From NCBI GenBank assembly GCA_036877525.1, contig JAZGTH010000008.1, forward strand, positions 11,500,001-11,564,000: 64,000 nt of DNA. The letters are read 5' to 3'. This DNA comes from Chromobotia macracanthus. Lineage: Eukaryota > Chordata > Actinopteri > Cypriniformes > Botiidae. How positions within the stretch are numbered: the stretch's first letter is position 1; the number at the start of each line of letters is the position of its first letter. Made by a program: the position numbers and the translations under genes. Shown one piece after another: positions 1-11,407 of the stretch. The notes beneath the pieces were generated by a model. That model saw only the letters and a list, made by a program, of their open reading frames with translations, was not told the origin of the DNA and ran no database searches.

Positions 1-800
1 GATGGGGACGGCCTCCGCGCTCTCATTTGTTCATCTCAGCCGTAAGAACGGAATAGAAACTTGTACTACTTGATGCTAAAATGGGTCACTGGGAGTTTTT
101 TCTCTTCGTTCAGGGGAGATGGGTCATCACATGATTTCAGGCAACACACGAGCCCTAAAAAGTTAAGAAGGAACTGTTTAAAATGACGGTGAAAGTTTCT
201 AATGCAGGTGGCCTAATAGAGATTGTATTGAAATAGTGTAACTGGGAAATAGTGTAACAAAAGGCTGCAATGATAATTACTCTATTATTAAGCACAATAG
301 CTGAAATGAAACAAGCCACAAAACAAATAATAATATTAATAATATTCTATGCTTGATTATGATTTATAGCAGCAGTTAGAAGTGGGTCACGGGTCTGTTC
401 TGTTAAGATCACACACAGCAGGGAAAACAAATGCTTGATGTAAATAATAAAATGCAATCAACTGCATAATGGTGCTACTAAGAACAAAATAAATAGATTC
501 ATCATATTTTTGCTGTTAACGGTTAACGTCAAACTCTGGACGTCCAATCAAACAACAAGGAATGACCAACCTCTCCTCTGCCAACCAATCACTGAACAAA
601 TAAGGGTTTTTTTTTTACTTCACATAGGTTTACCAGTTACATGTTTTAGCAGTTATGAGTAACTTTCATAGAAATGAATTGCCTGATTTCAGAACATTTT
701 GGAAACAACGTCAATACACCATAAGCAGCAACACAAGTAAACTGGCTTTATTAAAAATATCTATGAAATTATCAAATGTAAATGAGCACGTAGTTAATTT
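1..800. other. Unique AT-rich sequence, no gene seen
   Basis: No open frame of note. The part from about 90 to 330 is free of recognisable repeats and rich in short homeodomain-like AT motifs, so it is a possible conserved non-coding element. A 13-base direct repeat, GAAATAGTGTAAC, occurs twice, starting near 229 and 246. Confidence 0.4.
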
Positions 801-1087
801 ATAGCTGCAATCCTTAACTTGTTTAAAAATGAACAAAAATCATTTATTGAGCAAATACATGACAAATCAGTGTTCAACACGATCTCTCTACCTTACCACG
901 ATTTACAATGGTAAGTTTATAATAATGAGTTATAATTTGAGCCGTTGGGTATGATTTTCCAGGAAATGTCAGTTTGGTTTCATTTTACATCATTGTGTAA
1001 AGAAAAGTACATGAAGTAACCTGCAATTTTATGTTAAACAGAGATGGTGACAGAGAAGAGAAAGTTATAGATTGCATCTTTATTAAA
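801..1087. mobile_element. TGCAATC-ended inverted-repeat element, copy 1
   Basis: The left end carries AGCTGCAATCCTTAACTT and the right end AAAGTTATAGATTGCATCTTT, which are inverted copies of one another. The interior is shared with the copies near 36.5, 54.5, 55.3 and 62.7 kb, including a stretch on 'gagcaaatacatgacaaatc' and one on 'ataatttgagc'. About 290 bp with no coding capacity, so it is a non-autonomous DNA transposon. The superfamily is not determined; the TTTAAAG outer bases of better copies would suit a TTAA-type target. Confidence 0.65.
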
Positions 1088-1149
1088 GGTGTCTTTTAAA
1101 AGAATAATTGTACTTTAAAACTTTAATAACTATCATCCATTGCAATCGC

Positions 1150-1285
1150 AACATCGTATTTCGATAAAACTTTGTGTTTTATCAACATTCAGCTACACAC
1201 TGATGCAGAAACCATGCAATCATGAAATCATGACCTCACTGTTGTTGACGGCCTGTTCTACCAGTTGAGCTACATCAAGCATTTT
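1150..1285 (-). mobile_element. Degraded tRNA-headed SINE
   Basis: On the minus strand the sequence reads TGTAGCTCAACTGGTAGAAC, a good polymerase III box A, followed by GGTCATG and a damaged box B. A body resembling the SINEs at 25.3 and 57.3 kb, with a GATAAAA stretch, comes next. The L2-type tail is no longer clear. It is an old copy. Confidence 0.5.
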
Positions 1286-1289
1286 ACAG

Positions 1290-4260
1290 AGACTCCTTCA
1301 CTTGATCGTGACTGTAAAGAGCTTTAGATTTCTGTCCAATTTACAGTAAATAAATCTCGCTCTGCTCTCACATCTCCAGTGTGACAAGCGTCAGGGAGAG
1401 CTGAGCTTTTACAGCAGTGATTTCCATATGACAGCTTGACTCATAAATGAACAATGTGAATCAGAGTCAACGCGAAATCTATAATAAATCCCGCATCACT
1501 TTAATGAGAAAAATCTCTCGCTTTCTCTCGCGCTGACTTTTGTGCACCCTGACAAGAAGGATGCCATGTTTCTCAGTGTAACGCCACAATTACTGGTGTC
1601 AGAAACGTAACTGAAATGAGCTGAATAAAATTGTTTTCACTCCATATTCTGTCAGGTTTCTCAGCAGAATCAAACATTCAAATTAATTTCGTTTTCATTA
1701 CGACCAACAAAGTAATTATAACGAGGTCAAAGACTCTATCAAGGATGAAATTCTTTTCTTAGCTCTTAATTTGGTGTGTCCTTGACTACTCACACAAGCT
1801 CGTTCACTTTTTTGTCCCCCACACACTCTTTATTGAAGACTGTTTGGAGTCCTCACAGCACGTGTCAAATCAGAGATAGTTATAAGTATGATATAGTCAG
1901 GTTTATATATGTCAGGTTTTTGCAGATATACAGTACACAGAACAATTAAATTCACTATGAAATAAAAAAAAATATATATTTTATAAATACTTTTACGGAA
2001 TAATGCAGTGTTTATCATAACCGATTTATCTGTGCCCATTATTATGTATTCTAATTCATGTGCCGTCATAACTTTAGTCAGTCTAAAAATGTCCTTCCCC
2101 TCTGGAACAGCAGACATTATCTGATGACATCAGTCTGACAGCTTGGGCGGAGCCAGAGCCGTTAACCAAGTCAGTCTGCTGTAAGCTTTGAACTTCCTAC
2201 TTTTTAGAGGCAATTAAATACCAGGAAAGCCACACTCTCCATTTTCCCATTTCACTTTAAATTACATCAGAACACAACCAAGTCAGTTGTATCATCCAGT
2301 TCACGCAGACTTTAAAGTTGTCTATGTCTATGTTTTGTTATTAAGACACTGGCAGAGAGCATGTGTGTGAGAAAGAGTGTCACAGGGCCAGGGTGAGGCT
2401 CAAACCGTGCTCGAGGAAGCTACTGTCAGGCGACTCTATTCTCAAGCTGCAATTTAGTCCCCAATTATTGTTATTATTCACCCAAAGGAAGAGATGTGGA
2501 CAAGGGGTCATTTTGGAAAAAAGGGACCGAGCAGAAATTGAAGAGGAGAACAATCCACTGAGCTTTTCCTCTTATTCATTTTTGGTTACTCTGAAAGACT
2601 GTTTATAATATAAACCCACATCATCTCTGTACATCTGGCTGAACTAAATATTTTTAAATAATACCCATTTATTTTGTATTACTGTACTGAGTACTAGAAT
2701 GTATTGTTGCTTCACATCTTATTGGTCCCAAAAATGGGGTTAATTTCCTTGAACCAAAACATAATTTGTTACCTGGAAATATTGACAGGTTTTTGACAGG
2801 TTTTGTGAGCTTACTTAATTCGTTTTTACATTTGGAATAAACATCTAATTTGATTCATATTAGCAAATGATTAAAATTTTTATTAAAGGATAAAGTGAGT
2901 ATCGGTTAATTGGGCCCTGTTTTCTCTGTCTGGTGTGGAAATTGATGAAAGCAGGCCGTAATTTTATGAAGGCACAGATGGATTGTGTTGTAAACCTGTC
3001 CAAAATACTTCTGAGGAAACGAGAGCTTAGAGAATAAGACACTCAGTCGCATCTAACTCATCTTGACTCGATTTTAGCCAGTGTGCTTCCGTTAAGCAGT
3101 GTCTTGTGATCTCACAATGGCTTCTCACACACTTTGATGTGGAAATCAGGGGTGACAATGTTAGTTAGAGGGGTGGGGTACACATACCACTCAGCCCAGC
3201 ACACACTTGAAGACGTGAGAAAATACACCAGGATTCCACGACCAGGATTTCAGATTTCATTTGTCATTAAAAACAAATCTGAAACACAAACATCTTCCAG
3301 TTACAACAGGTCATCAAGTCTGGTGCAAATGACTTTTACTTTTTGAGGAGAAACAATATCCACTGCCCATTAAACCAATATCCAACTTAATATCCAATGC
3401 AAAATCTGGATAAAAACAGCTAAAAACCACAATTTAAGAGAACAAGTGACCAATGGTCAATATAATGCAGAATATGTGCAGTATACAATTTAATTTATCA
3501 CAAATTAGGCGTAATAATAAAGAGCTGAAATATGGGTTTATTTTACACAATATTTACTCACAAAAACCATTCACCATGTATGAATAGCACCAGCTGATAA
3601 CGCTGTTTATCCACAGTGTGCATTGTTTAGCATTCTATTCACTTCAAATATTCTTCAAATCGACAAGCACACAAATCCGCGCTGAATGGCATTTGCTCAG
3701 TGCAGTTCTTAACTTGGTTCTGCTATGTTTTGGAGGATGAGTTGTGAGAATAAGAAACAAATATTATGAGTTTAACATGCCTAAAAAGGAGGTGTGCTCG
3801 TACTGACAGAAATAATAATTAACTAATTAATAATAATCGGTCGATAATCTCAGAATGACTCCATACTGACTGATTACTCTATATATCAGTCTATCACTAA
3901 TAATAACATTTTTACAATCTCTTCCCAAACTGACCTCAAAGCAGAACATTTTGCATCCAGCTGTGCTGAGCATGTTCGAGGCAGTTCTGAACATATTGAC
4001 CAATCTTTTTTGATGTATTTCCACCCCTTAAAATAGCTCCTATTTAAATAGCTGTCAGACAGATCTATGCCCTACCCATGCACCTGCGAGGAGACAATGA
4101 TTAGAGATTGATGCTTCTCTCCACTGAGATAAAACAAATCACTTTCTTTCTCTCTCTGACTTTCTCTCCCTCGCCCCCCCATCCTATCCCTAAATAGCTG
4201 TTAAGCATTTGTTCCTTCTCTCTGTCGTTCTGTGCTCTGGTTTGTGTTTCCGCAGTGTAT
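1290..4260. other. Unique AT-rich stretch, no gene seen
   Basis: Open frames here (for example 81 codons at 2363-2608) have no protein-like composition. A run of TAATTA-type homeodomain motifs lies near 3810-3838 and a pyrimidine-rich tract at 4141-4180. No mobile element was recognised. Confidence 0.4.
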
Positions 4261-4264
4261 AAAT

Positions 4265-4350
4265 GGAAGTATGCTCGCGCAGGTATCGAACCAGCAATTC
4301 GCAGCTGGTTCCTGCTATTATCTTCGACTACAAAGCTAAGTCAGGCATGT
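4265..4350 (-). mobile_element. tRNA-like sequence, probable SINE head or tRNA pseudogene
   Basis: Read on the minus strand, TTAGCTTTGTAGTCGA resembles a box A, and GGTTCGATACC about 40 bases later resembles a box B. The spacing suits a tRNA-derived promoter. I could not fold a complete acceptor stem by eye, so a functional tRNA gene is unlikely. The body of a SINE is not recognisable beyond it. Confidence 0.35.
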
Positions 4351-5447
4351 AACCCGTTTCAAGTGTCGGGTCCCCTCATGCATGAGCTGCTTTCACTCGT
4401 TTTGCTTGCTCACGTTCCCTCCATCTCTCTCTCTCGTTCTACACTTTTTTCATGCCAGAAATAATCATGGCGGAGTAAAATAAACAGCATTTCACACTGA
4501 CTTCCAGGTGATATAGCTAATCCAAACCCAGGGGCTTCTCTAAAGAGCATAACAACATAATCTTTATTATTCATGACTGTTGAATGACACTCATATGCAG
4601 GTACGGAGGTTTATCTGTGTTTTACTTCCTTTGGGGTTTATATGTACACACGGTACATTTGCTCATGAGTTGCACTCAGTACCGTACGCAGCGCATTTGT
4701 AGTTTGCAGTGTACAAACTAATGTAGATTTACGTGCACTGTTGAAGTATTGTGACATATTTCCAAGAGAAACTTAATACTCAAGTAATCAGGTTCCAACA
4801 TATATTTTGGTTTTAATTGAATAACTGGATTGTGGAAAGTCTTTAACAGGGAGTAGTAACAGGTAGATTACACACCGTACCCAACAGTTAGTGCATGCAA
4901 ATGAACAGACCTGTACAAACCATCTTTGCAGTGTGACCTAAACACATTTATACTCACATTTATTCACATTTCATAACACCGAATCAATATCACTAATGTG
5001 AAACAAATAATTCTCAGTGCATCTACAGGTTTACTGCAACACCTGAATCATGATCATGAGCTCCTTTGCCCCACCTAGCGGTGGCTCCAAATTTGCCTCA
5101 GAGCACTAATTGCATAGCAACAGGTGAATCTCAAAGTTTCTATATTTTAGCTCTTCATCAAGTGTGTTTTAATAAAATACTTGAGTTACTGTTTTTATTA
5201 GGTTTGTGAGAGATGCTGTTGACTTAAGAAACACAAAGCTGTGTTTGAAATGAAGCTTATTTCAACTCTCGTGTTCTGCCAAGACTGACTCGTCTTTCAT
5301 TATGTTTAGGGTAACAGAGAGTCAATAAAAATATAAGTCAATAAAAAGTCACTTTTTTATATATTTATATCAAAACCTATCAAACGGATGTCACTGAAGC
5401 TTCAGCCCTCCTTTGCGTTGCAAAGTGGACGTCACTTTTCACAAAGG

Positions 5448-5455
5448 TGACGTCA
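5448..5455. promoter_or_regulatory. CRE palindrome TGACGTCA, first
   Basis: A perfect 8-base CREB/ATF consensus within GGTGACGTCACG. A near match, GGACGTCAC, lies about 20 bases upstream at 5428. Confidence 0.5.
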
Positions 5456-5467
5456 CGGGTCATTTTT

Positions 5468-5498
5468 GTTTGTTTGTTTGTTTGTTTGTTTGTTTGTT
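5468..5498. repeat. (GTTT)n microsatellite
   Basis: About seven and a half uninterrupted tetranucleotide units, directly beside the first CRE site. Confidence 0.95.
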
Positions 5499-5788
5499 GG
5501 GTTTAAATAAAGTAACACGAATCAAAACACACAATAAGAGACATTGCATGTCAGAAATCCGGCGTTTCTCATCGTAACGCACCGTCGCTTAATCTAGCGT
5601 CGTAACATTAAGAAAACGACAACCTGACGCGATGAACGCTGAATGTTTCGTGTCTTATTTAGTTAACTAGTTTATTTAGTTACCTAGTTAAAAGGCCTCA
5701 GTCACAAACACAACACAAGATCTTACCTGAGGGGTCGCAGATCAAGATCGTGAAAACGCGCGTAGAAACAAATATGAATATGAATTGG

Positions 5789-5796
5789 TGACGTCA
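5789..5796. promoter_or_regulatory. CRE palindrome TGACGTCA, second
   Basis: A perfect 8-base consensus in GGTGACGTCACG, the same 12 bases that surround the first site 341 bp upstream. Confidence 0.5.
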
Positions 5797-5837
5797 CGTA
5801 AACGCTTGGGCGCGTTTAAAGGCTCGATCACGTTTAA

Positions 5838-5870
5838 GATTACCGATTACCGATTACCGATTACCGATTG
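5838..5870. repeat. (GATTACC)n 7-bp tandem repeat
   Basis: Four exact 7-base units and a partial fifth, inside the CpG-rich segment. Confidence 0.9.
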
Positions 5871-5969
5871 CGCGTAACCGTGGGAAAAACAAAACAAAAC
5901 GCGCATTTAACGTTGACTGTAGGTTTGACCGCGTCGAGGGCGTCGCTAAAATGTAAATTTCTCCGGTTT

Positions 5970-5996
5970 ATGCAAATGAGGAAATGTCAAGCCAAT
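5970..5996 (+). promoter_or_regulatory. Octamer (ATGCAAAT) plus CCAAT box
   Basis: ATGCAAAT at 5970-5977 is the POU/Oct consensus and CCAAT follows at 5992-5996. This spacing is seen in some vertebrate promoters, including histone promoters, but no histone or other coding sequence flanks it. Confidence 0.35.
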
Positions 5997-6349
5997 CAGA
6001 ACGTGCGGGCCTGGCATAATAATACGCACTGAGCTCGTTTCTGCTTTTTCTAATGCATGGCCGTGCCCTGCAGTTTTAATTTGACGAAATATGTCACGTT
6101 TATTAACGTGAAATAATAAAATAATCGCGGCATGTTTTATTTTTAAAGTGATGTTTTTTGTTCTGTTTATGAGGGTAATAAAAAACGAATATCGATTGTT
6201 CTTCCAAGTTTTTCAGGTTTTCCAATGGGCTGGGCATGTTTGTAAATAATAAAATGCAATTAGAAATATACATTTGATTATTTATTTGTTTATCTGTTAT
6301 CGAGTTATTTGTGCACGATTGGTTTGCGCGGCCGTGAACGATGCAGCGG

Positions 6350-6361
6350 CGCGCATGCGCA
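6350..6361. promoter_or_regulatory. NRF-1 palindrome CGCGCATGCGCA
   Basis: An exact match to the NRF-1 consensus YGCGCAYGCGCR, in a short GC-rich island (6325-6370) surrounded by AT-rich DNA. Such sites are strongly enriched in CpG-island promoters. Confidence 0.5.
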
Positions 6362-6365
6362 CAGA

Positions 6366-6915
6366 GCGCAATATGGAAAGCGACATTTGATTGAATTGTA
6401 GACAAAATCTTATCGAGTATAATGATTATTCCATGAATGCGCTTAAAATGTCTTAAATTGTGTCAGAAAGTGATAGTTTTATAGCCTCTCTCACATACAC
6501 ACACTCAGCAGATGGAAACAGCGTCAGTAATCATCAGTAATCATTAGGCAAATGAACCCTGAAACACAATATTTTTGTTTATGCAGAATTGCACTCTGCA
6601 GTCCTCCTTCACTATCTAATGTAAAAGAAAATGAATAGGAAGCTTTGGTGGAAATGTACGAGAAGTTTTTGGTTATTATGGCGGATATTTTCTGTCATTT
6701 TATGCCCTGGAGTTCAGCCCAGGTGACATGGTCTTAATTTTATTCATTTTAAATGAATGATGATTAATAACCTTTTGTCATTTACTCTTTCCATTTACCT
6801 CTTTTGCGTTTTACCTTGACCCTGTCTTCTGCTCTTTTATATCATTTCACATTTTTTATTTATCTTTCTTAACCCATGACCTCTCTTGCTTGCCCCCAGC
6901 TTTCTTTTTCTTTAT
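6366..6915. other. Unique stretch, no gene seen
   Basis: AT-rich. 'cagtaatcatcagtaatcat' near 6522 is a short direct repeat. Pyrimidine-rich from 6780. Nothing else was recognised. Confidence 0.4.
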
Positions 6916-6933
6916 ACACACACACACACACAT

Positions 6934-7193
6934 TTGTACATCTATCTTTGTGAGGACATTCATTGACAAATGAATCTCTAGCCCCTTAACCATTCCACCT
7001 GCCTAACCCTTACCCTAAACCTATCCTTAATCTAATTCTAACCTCAACCCTCAAACCAAGTCTGAACCCTCAAACAGCTCTTTAAAGGGGTGTCAGAAAA
7101 CAAGAACCGGCCAATGTCCTCACTTTACTCTCTCTATTCTCACTCTGATGATCTAACTGCTCACACTGGTCCTTACAAAGATAGATGTACAAG
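6934..7193. mobile_element. TTGTACATCTATC inverted-repeat element inside a CA microsatellite
   Basis: Positions 6934-6957 and 7169-7193 are inverted repeats of about 24 bases with one mismatch (core ACATCTATCTTTGT). The 260-bp element has no coding capacity. Both outer flanks are (CA)n on the same strand (6916-6932 and 7194-7213), so the element lies within a CA microsatellite. The interior is rich in CCCTAA/CCTTAA-like motifs. Elements at 24.1 and 41.3 kb share the layout. Confidence 0.75.
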
Positions 7194-7213
7194 TACACAC
7201 ACACACACACACA

Positions 7214-8089
7214 TTGTAATTACTGTTATTTGCTTTGGCCTCTTGTGAACGGAGGTGTGAAATCATGTGAGAAAAAGAATAAATAAGAAGTATAAAATAA
7301 ATTCATTTTTTATTCATATTGAAATCTACATGTTCTGAATGTGTTTTTGAGTTGATATTACAGACTTGAAATTCCAGGCAGTGAATCTGGTCACATGCCA
7401 TGAAAAGACTCTCATTGTCAATTTCTGCACTTCCTGTGACATGAAAAACCGAGAACAATAGTATAAATGGAAACAAAAGGTTTACAGAAGCATGTTCATC
7501 TAATCCTGCCAATCACATCACTTTGGATGCAGAAGCAGCTGCTCACCTCACTACTGCCCTTTTCTCTGGCATCTTTCCATCATGCTAACTCCATAATTAC
7601 ATCCAGGAGGGAGAATACAGAGCGTGGGTTCGAGTCTTGCGTCCAGGCCCCTCCTCTGCATGTGTACAGCAGATCAAAACCATTTACATGTATTTCCTTT
7701 GCTCTCTTTGATTACACACACTCGTGAACTGTGAATCAGGTGAAACGCAACACATTTCCTGCAACAAGTCATCTGTCTGTCCACACTGAAACAAACAGGA
7801 ACACATCTGATGTTATAGATTAGTTCATATTCAAACATGACAATTTTGTTATCATTTAAGCTACTCTGTCTAATGCTGTTTTAAAACCATTTGACCTTAT
7901 TTCTTTGATGAAACACAAAAGAATATCCAGAGAAACTAGGGCTGTCAAGCTACAAAAATACAATAAGCATCCAAAAAAAGAGCCTGCAAGATATTCAAAG
8001 ACTTATAAAAACATAATAGATTTGCCATAGAAATTGACCACAATTTAAGAAGTTATTGAACTGAGATCGCAAGTAATAAAAATGAATAG
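7214..8089. other. Unique stretch, no gene seen
   Basis: A possible box-B-like GGGTTCGAGTC at about 7626 has no box A partner. Otherwise no repeat or exon signal. Confidence 0.35.
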
Positions 8090-8160
8090 ACTGTCATACA
8101 AATTTGGCATGATGTAGGTGAGTAAATAATGACGCTTAATTTCTAAATTAAGTTTTTTAA
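8090..8160 (+). mobile_element. Fragment of the GGGATAGTTCACC element, right end
   Basis: 'gtcatacaaatttggcatg' followed by 'ggtgagtaaataatgac' matches the right-end portion of the widespread teleost element better preserved at 9.0 and 48.8 kb. The terminal bases are eroded. Confidence 0.5.
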
Positions 8161-9023
8161 TATACACTTATGAGGTGTGGAATAACAGACAAACAGAAAC
8201 CACCTGACGGTCATTGTGATTGGTTGATGCTCCGTGTCCAGATTTAGACTTTACATGATTGTTTTCAGGGGCCTGTAATTTAAATGATTCATTTTGAAAC
8301 CCAAAGTGAAATTTTAAAAATATGCTACAGAGCATGATGTTTTCAGAGGCAGAGGTTAACCATAAAGTTTGCCCCAACAAGCTGTGAGGTTAACTGTAGT
8401 TTTATGAGCCAGAGATGAGTGCCATGTAACCCTTTAAAGAGAGGTCTCGCACCTGATGCAGGGGTTCGAGAGGAGGAGTTCAGAAGATGAAAACAGCAAG
8501 AGAAAGTGGTTTCATGTTCTCCCTGTTTCCACAGAATCACTCTGACATACAGCACACGGTACAATCTAAGCTCAACCAAGCAGTTCCTTAGCAACCAAAC
8601 ATACTCATTTGTCTGTTTTGCGCTCGCTCGCGTCTCTCCTCCGCTCTCTCTCTTGTATCTTGGTATTTCCCCAGGTTGAGACTGATAGAATTATCAGTTC
8701 TCTTTGATGTGGGGATGTACAGAGAGTAACAATTTGATAGAGAGAGAGACAAACAGGGAGAGCACAAACAGCACAGTATAGCATAACCTTTTACCCCCAG
8801 TCCATGTTTGGTGTTTTCATTTCAGTTTCTCCTTGTCTTCTCTCTTTGGTGCTCAGCATCATTTTAGAAGACCTGCAGTAAGGTGTCATCATGACTTGTG
8901 TCTGCTGAAAGGACAGACTGACATCTACAGACATAGTCAGGACTCTTAAAGGGGCCATAACATGAGAACTCAAATGGCAAAGAGGCTGTTACTTATGTAT
9001 GATGCTGATACAAACTGTATTGC
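8161..9023. other. Unique stretch, no gene seen
   Basis: Contains GC-richer unique sequence at 8400-8640 and a (GA)n-like run at 8738-8762. Open frames on both strands are not protein-like. Confidence 0.35.
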
Positions 9024-9268
9024 TTTAAGGGATAGTTCACTTAAAAATGAACATGTTTTAATCATGTCATTCCAAATCTGGAGGAACGCAAAAGATGATG
9101 TTCTGAAAAACGGTCTTGTTCATACAATAAAAAATGTGTTACTGTTGTTTGGATACCAGCATACAATATCTTCTTTTGTGTTCCTCAGAGGCAAAAAAGT
9201 CATACAGGTTTGGAGTGACATGATGGTGAGTAAATGATGGAAGAATTTTCATATATCAGAGTTATTTA
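9024..9268 (+). mobile_element. GGGATAGTTCACC inverted-repeat element, compact copy
   Basis: The left terminus TTTAAGGGATAGTTCAC is followed by the family's conserved 'atcatgtcattccaaatctg'. The right half holds 'tcttcttttgtgttcctcag', 'gtcatacaggtttgg' and 'gtgagtaaatgatgg'. I believe this is the abundant teleost family often called Angel; the name is from memory. The right terminal repeat is strongly diverged. Confidence 0.7.
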
Positions 9269-9586
9269 GCTGTGTTTCTGAAGGGACACTCTTCTGCTGA
9301 GCCAAACTGATTGATTTCCTGCTAAAGAGTTTATTAATCCAGCAAAAAATCGTTATTTCAACATACATATAACGTGTAGCTGTCTGTGCTGTGAAAGCAA
9401 TTATAAAAGGAAACTAATAAATAATAAATGCACATTTCTTCTTGATAACTGTACTGTGCAGTTTCTCTCTCTTTATACTTCCTGTATAGAAAAAGAAATT
9501 ATCACAGAGGTGTAAGATCAACAGGTTGTATTGCTTCCTTCCTCTCCCTCTGTTTTACTATAAATGTCACTTATTCTGTTGGGAGT

Positions 9587-9587
<1 letters not shown>

Positions 9588-9653
<66 letters not shown>
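9588..9653. repeat. (CA)n microsatellite, about 33 units
   Basis: The longest pure dinucleotide tract in the window. A 63-codon frame across it reads as alternating Thr-His and is not a gene. Confidence 0.98.
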
Positions 9654-9657
<4 letters not shown>

Positions 9658-9769
9658 GTAACCTTCAACAGCCCTTCTCCACTAACACAAACTTTTTCGG
9701 TGAAAGAGATCAATTGAAACGCTCTTCATTCCTTGGTGTTTCAAAGCTAAGTGTGAAATATGTATAGTT

Positions 9770-9883
9770 TTTGATATATGATATATAATGTAAAATAGGT
9801 TGTGTTAACGTTACTGCAATAACATTTTGATAACTTTGAGAGAACGTTAGCCAACCTTCTGAGATCATTTCCCTGTTTCTAGA
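9770..9883 (+). mobile_element. CCCAGCTAAC family, right-end fragment
   Basis: Holds the family's 'gttactgcaataacatttt', 'gataactttgag', 'gttagccaac' and 'ttccctgtt' in order, then a damaged terminus. The left part is missing. Confidence 0.6.
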
Positions 9884-11000
9884 AACCTGATTTGTGACCA
9901 TTTTAATTTTGGACTCTTGGTGCTTTCATTTCTCTCAGTCCTTCTCACATTCAGTCTGTCTTTATCTCTGAACAAAGCTCATTTTGTCCCAGCTGTCGAT
10001 CAAGGAGACAGAGGACACACAGACACTGGATTACATCCCAGGCCATAATTAAACTAAAACGGGACACCTCAAACTCTACTTGTGCCACACACACACACAC
10101 TTCTCCTTAAGCTGTTTCCGTTATCCATCAGGACCAAAGCTTACTGCACTGGCTTCTCTGTGTGGGGTTACTCAAAAACAAGTCAGTCAACACCACCCAA
10201 AATGTGACTCTAGATTTTTAACAATTACAACAATAAGAGAAAAACCAAGCAGTGTATTTCTTACAGTTCTTTATTTAGAACAGAGGTGAAACCTAAAGCT
10301 TATTAGCATCACCTGAAACCACTAAGAGCAGAAAATACTGTGACGTCAAAGCTTTTCTGAAAAAGGTTGAGTTTGTCTTCCGTGTTGCACAAAGGCTTGA
10401 CAACATGCTGCCACACACACACACGTAATGTGCAGATACAGAGTTTCCAACAGTGCTGAAATACAGCGAGCATGTTGCTTTAAACACACGCAAAATCAAG
10501 TGTGTACAGTCAAAGGTGTCATGATTGAACATTACAAGGTTAAAGGTCATCCCAAAAATAAGTTCAATAACCTGCCAGGTGTCAGGTGTGCCTCATAACA
10601 TAAAGATGTGTTAAGTTAAAATATGATATTTTTCAATAAAGCTAACTTTATGACGTTTCTTTCTTTATTTTTAGTTAATGGTTTTTAATTGTATTTGCAT
10701 TGCACAATAGACCAAGTAAAATATGTATTATTTTTCAGCATTTGAAATATATTCACACTAACAGTGCTGATGTGTTGATTGGTTACTTTCAGAAGAGATT
10801 GTCTTTCACACGATCTCCTGTATCTGCATCTTGAGTGACACACTTCCTGCTGATGTCACTCTACCAGCGAGAGAGTGACTTTCACACACACACACTAATT
10901 TTCTCCCTTGTTCCTTCTCTCTTTAATTTCCCTTCATCATCATTGAAAAGACCAACCCGTTTTTTCCTCTGAAAACAACACGAAAGAGCTAAACAGTGCT
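9884..11000. other. Unique stretch with short CA runs
   Basis: Short (CA)n tracts at 10087-10100 and 10412-10424, and another near 10885. No exon signal or mobile element was recognised. Confidence 0.35.
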
Positions 11001-11003
11001 GAA

Positions 11004-11006
11004 TGA

Positions 11007-11038
<32 letters not shown>
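11004..11038. repeat. (GA)n microsatellite
   Basis: A purine-only tract of alternating GA with one AGAAGA interruption. Confidence 0.95.
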
Positions 11039-11299
11039 ATGTAGGAGTCCCTCTACAAATGGGCTTTCCTAAATGAAATTAAATATCCAGATCAATGGTC
11101 CAAGCCCTTGAGATGAAACGAACATACAGCTGAATTTGAGTCCAGACAAAGATGTACACACACTCAATACACACACACACAATATACACACACAGCTTAT
11201 GCACAAAAATATTGATGGAAAATAAAAATTGCAAAGCTCAGTGTCTAACTGAAATGTTAACCTTCACTGCTGATGGTAAAAATAAACAAATGAGAAAAA

Positions 11300-11407
11300 T
11301 ATGTTTCTAGAATGTTCATAGAACTTTCAAAATAATGTTTGTAATGTTTATGTTACTTAATGGAAACGTTAGGGAAACATACTTACAACCTAAAATTGAT
11401 AGCCAGG
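11300..11407 (-). mobile_element. CCCAGCTAAC family fragment
   Basis: Minus-oriented terminal third: 'gttacttaatggaaacgtt', 'agggaaacat', 'acaacctaaaattg', and a damaged end at 'atagccagg'. It lacks the other end. Confidence 0.6.

Larger units (their letters stand above)
5400..6365. promoter_or_regulatory. CpG-rich candidate regulatory segment
   Basis: CpG dinucleotides are much denser here than in the surrounding sequence. The segment holds two perfect CRE palindromes (TGACGTCA), an octamer (ATGCAAAT), a CCAAT box and a perfect NRF-1 palindrome, listed separately. These motifs are typical of vertebrate promoters and CpG islands. No downstream exon is recognisable on either strand, so it could be a promoter for an unannotated or non-coding transcript, an enhancer, or chance in CpG-rich DNA. 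Confidence 0.4.

Noticed and set aside
5970..5996. Histone gene promoter from octamer plus CCAAT
   Set aside because: No histone coding sequence or 3' stem-loop lies within reach on either strand.
6985..7080. Interstitial telomere repeat
   Set aside because: The CCCTAA-like motifs are irregular and internal to the inverted-repeat element; there is no TTAGGG array.
9526..9717. 63-codon frame
   Set aside because: It crosses the (CA)n microsatellite and is composed largely of Thr-His.
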